Source: an uncultured Dehalococcoidia bacterium
GTDB lineage: Bacteria > Chloroflexota > Dehalococcoidia > Lucifugimonadales > UBA3495
Assembly: GCA_951812625.1 (NCBI GenBank)
Contig: CATOSP010000002.1
Location: 1,870,788 to 1,934,787 of the forward strand
DNA length: 64,000 nucleotides
Direction: 5' to 3'
Under the pieces are notes generated by a model. It was given only the letters and a program-made list of their open reading frames with translations, ran no database searches and was not told the DNA's origin. A program made the translations under genes and the position numbers. Numbering within the stretch: the stretch's first letter is position 1; each line of letters starts with the position of its first letter. Shown in pieces: positions 1-8,029 of the stretch.

Positions 1-66
1 GTCGTGGCCGCCGTGGCAGCGGTGGTGCTGGTAGTAGCAGTGGTCACCCTGAAATTTATGAAATAG
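1..66 (+). CDS. C-terminal tail of a membrane-anchored protein (partial)
   Basis: The first 21 codons read in frame 1 into a TAG stop at 64-66. They encode an almost uninterrupted run of Val/Ala/Leu followed by Lys-Phe-Met-Lys. This looks like a C-terminal transmembrane helix with a short positively charged cytoplasmic tail. The rest of the gene lies outside the window, so no function can be given. Confidence 0.5.
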   Translation, partial: VVAAVAAVVLVVAVVTLKFMK

Positions 67-147
67 CGGTATCCTCTCGGACCGTCCCACCATAGTCCGG
101 CGCATTCCCCCACCAACAACCTGCTCTAACCTCCTTGGTTCCAGCAT

Positions 148-996
148 GTGATATTCATGCCCTCGCCCCCCATTGTGCTGACCACCGACTTCGGTCTCTC
201 AGACCCCTACGTGGGAGTCATGAAGGGAGTAATCCTACGCATCAACCCCAACGCCCCACTGATCGACCTAACGCACCTGATCCAACCTCAGGACGTCCGA
301 CATGCATCGTTTCTGTTGGGGACCAGCCACGGCTTCTTCCCGCAAGGTTCAATCCACGTGGCAGTGGTGGACCCAGGCGTGGGCACGGCCCGCCGACCGC
401 TGTTACTGGAAACTCCCACCGCAAGATTCGTAGCTCCCGACAACGGGTTGCTAAGTTTCGTCGTAGCCGAACATCTGGATGCCCCGCCAGAACTCCCAGG
501 CCGGATAAGCGTACCACTTGGGTTGTCCGCCTACCACCTCACCAATTCGGACTACTGGCGTCAACCCCTGAGCCACACCTTCCACGGACGCGATGTCTTC
601 GCTCCGGTTGCAGCCCATCTCTCTCTGGGTGTCCCACCCTCAAGTATGGGCAGTCTCGCAAACGACATGGTGTGGCTGCCAATCCAACGGCCATTAGCAG
701 TTGGCAATAGCCTGTCAGGTGAAGTAGTCTACGCAGACCATTTCGGCAACCTTGTCACCAACGTGCCCGGTGACCTACTCACGGACAATGGGAAAGTGGA
801 GGTCCAAATAGCAGACCGCACAATCTACGGCCTGAGCGAGACTTTCCATGGCGGTCATGCTGACACCAGCGACACCACAAACCTGATAGCCCTGGTAGGG
901 AGCCTCGGCTACCTGGAAATAGCGGTCCCCGACGGAAACGCGGCTGCGGCATTGGGGGCCGGCCCGGGAGCGGCCGTGTCGGTCGATTTCTCATAG
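148..996 (+). CDS. SAM hydrolase / S-adenosyl-L-methionine hydroxide adenosyltransferase (DUF62)
   Basis: This family splits S-adenosylmethionine with water or hydroxide into adenosine and methionine. The 282-residue product has the expected motifs: TTDFGLSDPYVGVMKG near the N-terminus, VDPGVGT around residue 75, APDNGLL near 97 and YADHFGNLVTN near 200. Length is normal for the family. The start is a GTG at 148; an in-frame ATG at 157 would remove three residues and is equally possible, because neither has a clear Shine-Dalgarno sequence. It is monocistronic, followed by a promoter for the next operon. Identity is secure; the physiological purpose is not known from the sequence. Confidence 0.9.
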   Translation: MIFMPSPPIVLTTDFGLSDPYVGVMKGVILRINPNAPLIDLTHLIQPQDVRHASFLLGTSHGFFPQGSIHVAVVDPGVGTARRPLLLETPTARFVAPDNGLLSFVVAEHLDAPPELPGRISVPLGLSAYHLTNSDYWRQPLSHTFHGRDVFAPVAAHLSLGVPPSSMGSLANDMVWLPIQRPLAVGNSLSGEVVYADHFGNLVTNVPGDLLTDNGKVEVQIADRTIYGLSETFHGGHADTSDTTNLIALVGSLGYLEIAVPDGNAAAALGAGPGAAVSVDFS

Positions 997-1066
997 CAGG
1001 ACAGAGGGCCAGTTTCCTCCGGTTACAGGCGTACATCCCGAGGCATCCCATCCGATTCTGCTACTA

Positions 1067-1094
1067 TTGACTTCCCTTTGGGCCATGCTAGTAT
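1067..1094 (+). promoter_or_regulatory. Extended -10 promoter of the E1 operon
   Basis: TTGACT (1067-1072) is followed after 16 bases by TAGTAT (1089-1094), which carries the extended -10 TGC just upstream. Transcription would begin near 1100. That lies downstream of a possible in-frame start at 1078 and so supports the ATG at 1144 as the true start of the E1 alpha gene. Confidence 0.55.
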
Positions 1095-1143
1095 GGGGAA
1101 AATTGCGGGGCTGACCAAGCCCCAGGCATCAGCAGGGGGAGCT

Positions 1144-2154
1144 ATGGAACTGACCCGCGAAGCCATGCTCGAACTTTACCGGACGATGGCCACCATCCGG
1201 CACTTCGAGGAGCGCGGGATCCCGGAGACCGGGCAGCGTCGTATGTCGGCGTCCGTGCATTCCTCCGCAGGCCAGGAGGCTGTCCCCACCGGAATATGCG
1301 CTCACCTCACCGATGACGACTACATTGGGAGCACCCACCGCGGCCACGGGCACTGCATTGCCAAAGGTGTTGACCCCAAGGCCATGATGGCCGAGCTGTT
1401 CGGCCGCGCCACCGGGCCCAACAAGGGCAAGGGCGGCTCCATGCACATCGCGGACATGAGCAAGGGGATGCTCGGCACCAACGGCGTGGTCGCCGCCAGC
1501 GTTCCCTTGGCCGTCGGCGCGGGTCTGACCTCCAAGCTGCGGCACAACAACCAGCGGGTCGCCGTGGCCTTCTTTGGTGATGGCGGGGCCAACCAGGGTG
1601 TGCTCCACGAGAGCATGAACCTCGCCTCGGTCTGGAAGCTGCCAGTCATTTTCTGCTGCGAGAACAACCAGTACGCCGAATCCACCCCAGTCGAGTACGC
1701 CCTCTCCGCATCCCACGTGGCCGACCGCGCCGTGGCCTACAACATGCCCGGAATCCACGTTGACGGCATGGACGTGTTCGCGGTCTACGACGCAGCCGGG
1801 CAGGCTGTCGCCAGGGCCAAGGCCGGGGAAGGTCCAACCCTCCTGGAATGCCTCACCTACCGCTACTACGGCCACACCGTTTTCGACAATCCCCTCTCCT
1901 ACCGCACCAGGGAGGAAGAGGAACATTGGCGCAACCGCGACCCGCTGAAGCTGTTCCGGGAAACGGTCGTTCCCCAGGGAGAAATATCCGCCGAGGAACT
2001 GGACCAGATCGACCGGGAGGCCGAGAACTTGATGGAGGAAGCCATACGCTTCGCTGATTCCAGCCCTATGCCCCAGCCCTCCGAGCTTTACGAAGACGTA
2101 TACGTCGATTACCCGGTCGAACTGCTCAAGCGCGGTTCCAACATGGAGATTTAG
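1144..2154 (+). CDS. 2-oxoacid dehydrogenase E1 component, alpha subunit (pyruvate/acetoin dehydrogenase type)
   Basis: Thiamine-diphosphate subunit of an E1 decarboxylase. The 336-residue protein has the family's SAGQEA, THRGHGH and KGGSMH segments, followed by the TPP-binding motif GDGGANQG at 145-152 with ENNQYA at 173-178. The ATG at 1144 has AGGGGGA a few bases upstream and lies after the predicted transcription start. The beta subunit follows after 34 bases. No E2 or E3 gene lies nearby, so the substrate (pyruvate, acetoin or another 2-oxoacid) cannot be told from context; acetoin dehydrogenase-type E1 is a real alternative to pyruvate. Confidence 0.9.
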   Translation: MELTREAMLELYRTMATIRHFEERGIPETGQRRMSASVHSSAGQEAVPTGICAHLTDDDYIGSTHRGHGHCIAKGVDPKAMMAELFGRATGPNKGKGGSMHIADMSKGMLGTNGVVAASVPLAVGAGLTSKLRHNNQRVAVAFFGDGGANQGVLHESMNLASVWKLPVIFCCENNQYAESTPVEYALSASHVADRAVAYNMPGIHVDGMDVFAVYDAAGQAVARAKAGEGPTLLECLTYRYYGHTVFDNPLSYRTREEEEHWRNRDPLKLFRETVVPQGEISAEELDQIDREAENLMEEAIRFADSSPMPQPSELYEDVYVDYPVELLKRGSNMEI

Positions 2155-2188
2155 CCCAGCGGCAACCGACAGTTACAAGGAGCCGAAC

Positions 2189-3221
2189 ATGACCACCACC
2201 GCCACAAGGGAGATACAGTACCGCGAGGCCATCAACGAGGCGATACGCCAGGAGATGGAGCGGGACGAGACGGTAATCATCATAGGCGAGGAGATCGCCG
2301 GCGGCGCAGGCCGGGAGCATCTGGGTATTGTCGACGCCTGGGGCGGCCCTTTCCGCACCACCGTTGGCCTGATTCAGCAGTTCGGCAACCAGCGCGTGCT
2401 GGACACTCCCTTGTCCGAGGCGGCATTCGTGGGCACCGCCATCGGCGCGGCCTCCACCGGGATGCGCACTATCGCCGAGCTTATGTTTGTGGACTTCGTC
2501 GGCGTCTGCATGGACCAGTTGCTCAACAACGCCGCCAAGATGCGCTACATGTTCGGGGGCCAGGTCAAGGTACCCTTCACCCTGCTGACCCGGATCGGCG
2601 CGGGGTTCGGCAGCGCAGCCCAGCACTCCGAGTCCTACTATTCCATCTTCAGCCACATCCCCGGACTCAAGGGGGGTCGTCCCCTCCGACCCATACACGG
2701 CAAAGGGGCTGCTCATCTCCGCCATCCGGGACGACGACCCGGTGGTGTACTTCGAGCACAAGGGCCTCTACGGCAACACGGGCCACGTACCCGAAGCGCC
2801 GTACACGCTGCCGTTGGGGAAGGGGAGGACCGTCCGCCAGGGTACGGACGTCACCCTGGTGGGAATCTCCAAAATGACGATGGTCTGCTTGGAGGCCGCT
2901 GAAGAGTTGGCGAAGTCCGGCATCAACGCCGAAGTCGTGGATCTCCTCAGCGTATCCCCCATCGACTACGACCTGATCATCGACTCGGTGCGCCGCACCC
3001 ACCGGATGGTAGTGGTGGACGAAGATACTCCGATCTGTAGCCTAGCTTCGGAGATTTGCGCCAGAGTGGCCGAAGAGGCTTTTGACTACCTCGACGCCCC
3101 TCCGTCGCGTGTGACCGCGCCCCATACGCCGGTCCCCTACAGCCGCCCGCTGGAAGACACCTACATCCCCAACCAGGCACGGGTTATCCGCACCGTCCAG
3201 GGATTGCTTGCCAGGGTTTAG
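2189..3221 (+). CDS. 2-oxoacid dehydrogenase E1 component, beta subunit, interrupted by a frameshift
   Basis: Partner of the upstream alpha subunit; the start at 2189 follows AAGGAGC. The first part (EYREAINEA-like N-terminus, IIGEEIAGGAG, LDTPLSEAAFVGTAIGAA) runs normally until about 2670. After the six-G run at 2671-2676 the family sequence continues one frame over (VPSDPYTAKGLLISAIRDD, then VVYFEHKGLYG) to a stop at 3221. Removing one G restores a normal-length protein of about 343 residues. Both halves are well conserved, so a sequencing or assembly error in the homopolymer is most likely; a recent mutation or slippage is possible. Confidence 0.85.
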
Positions 3222-3227
3222 CTCAGC

Positions 3228-4079
3228 CTAGTGAAATAGTAAGCCGCCGTTGACGTTGTAAGCCTGCCCGGTAATGAACGACGCCTCTTCGGACGCAAAG
3301 AAGGCGACCATGTTGGCAACGTCTTCGGCCTCGGCTATCCTGCCCAGCGGGGTTCGTTCCCCGGCGTCGCGCACTATGCGGCCGCGGAATTCCTCCAGCG
3401 ACATACCCCGACCAGCAGCCTGCTCCCGCTCCCAGTAGCTCATCCGGTCGGTGTTGATCGGGCCAGGGCAAACCGCGTTCACCGTGATGTTGTAGGGCGC
3501 AAGATCCAGGGCCGAGGCCTGGGTCAACCCCAACACGGCGAACTTGGACGCCGAGTATGCCGCCCCCATCGCGCTGGCCTGCTTGGCCGCGTTGGACGCG
3601 ATGTTGATGATCCGCCCGCCTTCACCCCGCGCTACCATATCCTGGCCCACCAGCTTGGTGCATAGGAAGACCGCTGTGGTGTTAATGGCCAGGAAGTGGT
3701 CCCATACCTCCCGCTCCAGTTCGGTAACAGAAGCCTTGTCCCGACCGATGATGGCCCGCGCATTGTTGACCAGGATATCGATGCGCCCGAAGTGGGACTT
3801 GACCTGCTCGACCAAGCCCTCAATCTGTTCGCCGTCCCCAAGGTCGCAATAGAGAGGGAGGCACCTGCGTCCCAGGGCCTCGACTTCCTCGGATACGGAA
3901 TGTATGCCGCGCCACTCCTCCCGGATTTCTCCGGGAGGCAGGTCTGACGCATCTCGCTGAACGTCTGTAATCGCAACTTCCGCGCCCTGGGCCGCCAGCT
4001 TTAGCGCCGAAGCGCGTCCTACGCCCCGCATCCCCCCTGCACCGGTTATCAACGCTACCTTGCCTTCCAGTCCTGCCAC
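3228..4079 (-). CDS. Short-chain dehydrogenase/reductase (SDR)
   Basis: Classical SDR NAD(P)-dependent oxidoreductase of 283 residues. The Rossmann glycine motif TGAGGMRGVG is at 12-21, NNA at 105-107, and the catalytic pair Y175-x3-K179 with Ser162 nearby. The C-terminal part has the usual NAVCPGPINTD and GQAYNVNGG segments. An insertion around residues 45-65 is longer than in minimal SDRs. It is convergent with the E1 operon and divergent from the amidohydrolase gene. Substrate unknown; the family covers 3-oxoacyl and many secondary-alcohol reductases. Confidence 0.9.
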   Translation of the reverse strand: MAGLEGKVALITGAGGMRGVGRASALKLAAQGAEVAITDVQRDASDLPPGEIREEWRGIHSVSEEVEALGRRCLPLYCDLGDGEQIEGLVEQVKSHFGRIDILVNNARAIIGRDKASVTELEREVWDHFLAINTTAVFLCTKLVGQDMVARGEGGRIINIASNAAKQASAMGAAYSASKFAVLGLTQASALDLAPYNITVNAVCPGPINTDRMSYWEREQAAGRGMSLEEFRGRIVRDAGERTPLGRIAEAEDVANMVAFFASEEASFITGQAYNVNGGLLFH

Positions 4080-4118
4080 GTCCCACCTCCTGACCTTCGT
4101 TTATCCCAAGCGGTTTCC

Positions 4119-4126
4119 ATTATAAT
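4119..4126. promoter_or_regulatory. Palindromic -10 element in the divergent SDR/amidohydrolase intergenic region
   Basis: ATTATAAT contains a perfect TATAAT on the plus strand (4121-4126) and on the minus strand (4119-4124). It sits between two divergently transcribed genes and could serve both. No convincing -35 was found on either side. Confidence 0.35.
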
Positions 4127-4159
4127 TGTCTGACACTCTCCACAGAAAGGTTGGCAGTT

Positions 4160-5701
4160 ATGGCCACATCGCTCATCCACGGCAAATACATCATCAGCCG
4201 CCCTGGCGCTGACGCAGAGTCAAGTGTCGTAATCACCGACGGCGCGGTATTTCAAAGAGACGGCGTGATTGAGGCGGTGGGCGACTACCGTACCCTGCGA
4301 GCCGCACATCAGGCGGATGAAGAGATCGGCGGCCCCGGATTCGTCGTCTTCCCGGGCTTGGTCAACGCCCACCATCACGGGAGGGGTGTCTCGACGTTGC
4401 AGATGGGAGCCTGCGACGACTCCCTGGAAACGTGGATACTCAGCGGTTGGGGACGCCGCCCCCACGACCACTACCTGATGACCCTCTACACCGCAATGCA
4501 GATGATCGAGTCGGGCACTACAACCGTGATGTACAACCACTCCCAGACTCCTGTAACCGGCATTGAGGATGACATTGCCCAGGTGCTCAAGGGATTCGGA
4601 GACGTGGGGATGCGCACCGCCTTCTCGGTCTACTTCCGCGGGCAGAACCGGATCGTTTACCAGGACGACGACGCATTTCTCGCCGGATTGCCCTCCGACC
4701 TCGCCGCCGACGTGCGCCGCTACCTGTCCGCAACTGCCATGCCCGACGACGATTACTTTTCGATGTTCCAGGGCGTGTACGGTAAGTACCAGTCAGTGGA
4801 GTCCGACTTGGTGAGGGTGCTGGTCAGCCCCAGTAACGTGCAATGGGTGTCGGACGAGTTCCTGACACGCACCAAGGATTACGCGGCCCGTTTCAACACG
4901 GCCATCCACATGCACCTGGTGGAAAGTCCATACCAGAAGGAGTACGGCCTGAGGCGGTGGGGCAAAACTCCAGTCGCCCACCTGAACGACCTCGGATTTC
5001 TCGGCCCGGAGGTCTCATTCGCCCATTCAGTATGGGTCACCGATCAGGACATCGAGCTTCTGGCCGGGAGCGGGGCAACCGTTTGCCACAACCCCAGTTC
5101 CAACCTCCGGCTGAAGAATGGCGTGGCCCCGGTAACCTCCATGCTGTCCGGCGGCGTGAACGTGGCGATGGGCACCGACAGCACCGCCATCAACGACGAT
5201 GACGACATGCTTCAGGAGATGCGGCTCGCGCTGCGGCTGCACCGTGAGCCGGGTATAGGTGCTTCCGCAGCCAACTCTCAGCAGGTCCTCTCGATGGCAA
5301 CGGCCAATGCCGCCCGTCCGACAGGCTTCGACGGCCTGATAGGCACTCTGGAACCGGGCCGCCGCGCCGACCTGGTGCTGGCGGAGCGTTCGTCAATGGA
5401 GGCCCCCTACCTGGATCAGAACATCGGGCCGGTGGACGCCCTTCTTAACCGGGGCAAACCCCGCGACGTGAGCACGGTCATAATCAACGGCAATGTCGTC
5501 TACCGGGACGGTCGATTCCCCGGAACAATGAAGGAAGACGTGCTTGAGGAACTTCGCCAGCGGTTTGCCCACCCTGTGGAACCAGAGGTTGTCCATACAC
5601 GCCAGATGGTGCAGAGGCTGATTCCCTTCGTAGAGCGGTTCTACAGTTCCTGGAACGCAGAGAGGCTCGCTCCCCACTACCGCTATAACAGCCGGACTTA
5701 G
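4160..5701 (+). CDS. Amidohydrolase-family deaminase/chlorohydrolase (SsnA / MTA-SAH deaminase type)
   Basis: Metal-dependent hydrolase of the TIM-barrel amidohydrolase superfamily, 513 residues. It shows the N-terminal metal site NAHHHGRG (residues 69-76), HMHLVES at 250-256 with catalytic-type Glu255, the metal His in FAHSV (289), the CHNPSSNLRLKNG substrate loop (309-321) and the metal Asp in MGTDS (340). The ATG at 4160 is preceded by AGAAAGG; a TTG at 4151 would add three residues. Family members deaminate guanine, S-adenosylhomocysteine, cytosine or triazines. The exact substrate cannot be assigned. It stands alone between the SDR gene and a propeller protein. Confidence 0.85.
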   Translation: MATSLIHGKYIISRPGADAESSVVITDGAVFQRDGVIEAVGDYRTLRAAHQADEEIGGPGFVVFPGLVNAHHHGRGVSTLQMGACDDSLETWILSGWGRRPHDHYLMTLYTAMQMIESGTTTVMYNHSQTPVTGIEDDIAQVLKGFGDVGMRTAFSVYFRGQNRIVYQDDDAFLAGLPSDLAADVRRYLSATAMPDDDYFSMFQGVYGKYQSVESDLVRVLVSPSNVQWVSDEFLTRTKDYAARFNTAIHMHLVESPYQKEYGLRRWGKTPVAHLNDLGFLGPEVSFAHSVWVTDQDIELLAGSGATVCHNPSSNLRLKNGVAPVTSMLSGGVNVAMGTDSTAINDDDDMLQEMRLALRLHREPGIGASAANSQQVLSMATANAARPTGFDGLIGTLEPGRRADLVLAERSSMEAPYLDQNIGPVDALLNRGKPRDVSTVIINGNVVYRDGRFPGTMKEDVLEELRQRFAHPVEPEVVHTRQMVQRLIPFVERFYSSWNAERLAPHYRYNSRT

Positions 5702-5865
5702 CTCAGAAACCGCTAAGAACGTGTCTTTCTTGCCGATTGCGCGCAGGGAAGCGCCCGGCGCGCCAACTATTGTAGTAAGATTGAATGCAGCTTGATTTCA
5801 TTCGGACTTTCACATCCACGCTAGCAGTACTCATGGCGGGACACCAGTCTGCGGAGGTGCGACAC

Positions 5866-6744
5866 TTGACGACAGTAGGAACCGGGAAATATACCTACAC
5901 CCTAGTGCAGGACTGGGCTAAGCTTCCAGCAGGCCAGTCTTTCGGTACGGTCAGCGCGGTGGCTACCGATTCCCAGGACCGGGTCTACGTCTTCCAGCGA
6001 GCCGAGCCGCCAGTCGTGGTATTCGACCGGGACGGCAGCTTCCTCAGTTCCTGGGGCAACGGCAATTTCGTCAGCCCTCACGGCCTGTTCATCGCCGACG
6101 ACATCATCTACCTGACCGACCGGGAAGGGTCGGTGGCCATGAAGTACACCCTGGATGGGAAACCCCTCCAGATTATCGGCACACACGGCGTCTACTCCGA
6201 CACCGGCACCGAGGAGACAGGCACGGTCGTGCCCCGCTCCGCCGGGCCGTTCAACTACCTTACTGAAATGGTCCCGGCCCCGTCGGGGGACCTGTACATC
6301 TCCGATGGTTACCGTAACGCCCGGGTCCACCGCTTCTCCGCCGCCGGCGTGCTAATATCGTCTTGGGGCGAGCCAGGCAAGGGAGGACCCAACGAGTTCC
6401 ACCTGCCTCACAGCCTCATGGTGGGCCAGGACGGCCGGATATACCTGTGCGACCGGGAGAACAGCCGCATCCAGGTGTTTTCTCAGGATGGCGAGTACAT
6501 AGCCATGTGGACCGACATGAACCGCCCGCTGGACATCTCTCAGGACAACGAGGGCATCTTCTACATCAGTGAACGGGCCGAAAACGGCACTCCCCCGCAG
6601 ATCAGCGTATTGGACGGAGAGGGCAATGTCCTGGCACGCTGGCCGTCAAGGTCAGCCCATGGTTCCTGGGTAGACGCCCACGGCGACATCTACCTGGCCC
6701 TGACAGCCGAGCAGAGCGTGGACAAGTACATCCGCCAGGGCTGA
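5866..6744 (+). CDS. NHL-repeat six-bladed beta-propeller protein (peptidyl-amidoglycolate-lyase-like)
   Basis: About 292 residues made of repeated NHL-like blades, each with the pattern D-x-x-DRVYV-F-x-x-x-x-x-x-V-x-VFDRDG-x-F-L-x-SWG. It resembles bacterial proteins annotated as peptidyl-alpha-hydroxyglycine alpha-amidating lyase family, but catalysis is not proven. The TTG start at 5866 is preferred because GGAGGTG lies at 5853-5859 with good spacing; upstream in-frame codons from 5785 give no convincing signal peptide. The LLM monooxygenase gene follows after about 50 bases and may be co-transcribed. Confidence 0.75.
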   Translation: MTTVGTGKYTYTLVQDWAKLPAGQSFGTVSAVATDSQDRVYVFQRAEPPVVVFDRDGSFLSSWGNGNFVSPHGLFIADDIIYLTDREGSVAMKYTLDGKPLQIIGTHGVYSDTGTEETGTVVPRSAGPFNYLTEMVPAPSGDLYISDGYRNARVHRFSAAGVLISSWGEPGKGGPNEFHLPHSLMVGQDGRIYLCDRENSRIQVFSQDGEYIAMWTDMNRPLDISQDNEGIFYISERAENGTPPQISVLDGEGNVLARWPSRSAHGSWVDAHGDIYLALTAEQSVDKYIRQG

Positions 6745-6797
6745 CCGCGCCACCGCAGGTCTCAAGAGTCGAAACCTAGGAGCAGAAACACAGGCCC

Positions 6798-7922
6798 ATG
6801 CAGATCGGTATGTTCTATCAGATGCAGGTCCCCAGACCGTCATCCCGTTCCTACGAGGCTGACCGGTTCTTGGAGATGCTTGACCAGGTGGCCTTTGCCG
6901 AAGAGATGGGCCTGAGCAGCGTCTGGATGGCCGATCACCAGTTCCGCACCGAGTGGTCCCACTCCAGCGCCCCAGACGTAACCCTGGGCGCCTTGAGCCA
7001 GCGAACCACCGGGATGCGGCTAGGGATCGCCGTGGTGGTGCCCCCGGTACAACACCCCCTTCACATCGCTGCACGCACCGCCACACTTGACATCCTCAGC
7101 AATGGAAGGGTTGACCTGGGCGTGGGTCGCTCTGGCTACCCCTACCAAATGGCGGCCTTCGGCACCGATTTGAAACACGCCACTGGAATGGTCGACGAGG
7201 CTCTGGAAATCATCCCTCGGGCGTGGACCGAGGGAGAGTTCACCTACGAAGGCAACCACTATCAGATTCCATTGCGCGAGGTCCACCCCAAGCCGGTACA
7301 GCAGCCACACCCGCCCATCTGGCTCGGTTGTAGCCAGGAAGACACATTCAGGAAGGCTGGTCTGATGGGACTGGGATGCCTCGCAATGGCCGGCGGCGGG
7401 GCCGCGGGTCTGGCCCCCCTTGTACAGGCCTACCGGGACGGCACCCGGGACGCTAGTCCAGCGACCGGGGTCGTCCACAACCGTGTCTCGGTAAGCACCG
7501 TGGCCATCTGCGGCGAATCCCGCAAGAAGGTGCAGGAACGCTCCGCCGAACTGATCGACTGGTACCGCCATCAGCAGGCCCTCCGGGACGTTCGCGTTTG
7601 GAGCGAGCAGGACCCGTCTCGCGTCCCCGACGATTACCGGTGGCATTACACCCGCTCCACCGATACCGACTCCCCCAAGCGCGATGAAACGTCGTCCCTC
7701 GACCAGATCAAGGGCGGTCGCTACTGCATCGGCGATCCCGACGATTGCATCCGATACCTGGAAGCCTATCAAGATGCAGGAGTTGACGAAGTGATTCCCC
7801 TGTTTCAGGTGGGCGGCATCTCCCATGAAGAAGTGATGGAGACTCTCCGGCTCTTCGGCAAACACGTTGTGCCCCACTTTGACGCGAAGGCAAGCTCGTC
7901 CCCTGGTAGCGTTGCAAACTAG
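6798..7922 (+). CDS. LLM-class flavin-dependent monooxygenase (1 of 7)
   Basis: 374-residue bacterial luciferase-like TIM-barrel enzyme. Typical elements are the MQIGMFYQMQ first strand, SVWMADHQF after the first helix, the GIAVVVPPVQHPLHIA segment, and the DILSNGRVDLGVGRSGYP loop. Such enzymes use reduced FMN (or F420) and oxygen to oxygenate or cleave substrates with C-S, C-N or C-C bonds. Substrate unknown. It lies just downstream of the propeller gene, with a weak AGGAG upstream. An internal insertion (around residues 190-290) makes it longer than the minimal luciferase fold. Confidence 0.88.
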   Translation: MQIGMFYQMQVPRPSSRSYEADRFLEMLDQVAFAEEMGLSSVWMADHQFRTEWSHSSAPDVTLGALSQRTTGMRLGIAVVVPPVQHPLHIAARTATLDILSNGRVDLGVGRSGYPYQMAAFGTDLKHATGMVDEALEIIPRAWTEGEFTYEGNHYQIPLREVHPKPVQQPHPPIWLGCSQEDTFRKAGLMGLGCLAMAGGGAAGLAPLVQAYRDGTRDASPATGVVHNRVSVSTVAICGESRKKVQERSAELIDWYRHQQALRDVRVWSEQDPSRVPDDYRWHYTRSTDTDSPKRDETSSLDQIKGGRYCIGDPDDCIRYLEAYQDAGVDEVIPLFQVGGISHEEVMETLRLFGKHVVPHFDAKASSSPGSVAN

Positions 7923-8014
7923 AGGAAATCCAGCGCACTGCCTACCGTCCACCAGACCACCTGACCTTGAACGCTTCAACGTCGTCGGCCCGGCATGGTG
8001 ATGTGGCCTGAACA

Positions 8015-8023
8015 TGTTATGCT
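8015..8023 (+). promoter_or_regulatory. Extended -10 element placing the start site at the MFS ATG (possible leaderless mRNA)
   Basis: TGT followed by TATGCT (8018-8023) forms an extended -10. Its expected start site falls at about 8030, the A of the MFS start codon. No Shine-Dalgarno sequence precedes that codon and no strong -35 is seen, which fits a leaderless transcript. Confidence 0.4.
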
Positions 8024-8029
8024 AGATTG

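Noticed and set aside
1078..1143. Longer N-terminus of the E1 alpha gene
   Set aside because: A predicted transcription start near 1100 and the ribosome binding site before 1144 favour the shorter form.
5760..5790. Promoter-like TTG/TAAGAT bases before the propeller gene
   Set aside because: No matching -35 at proper spacing.
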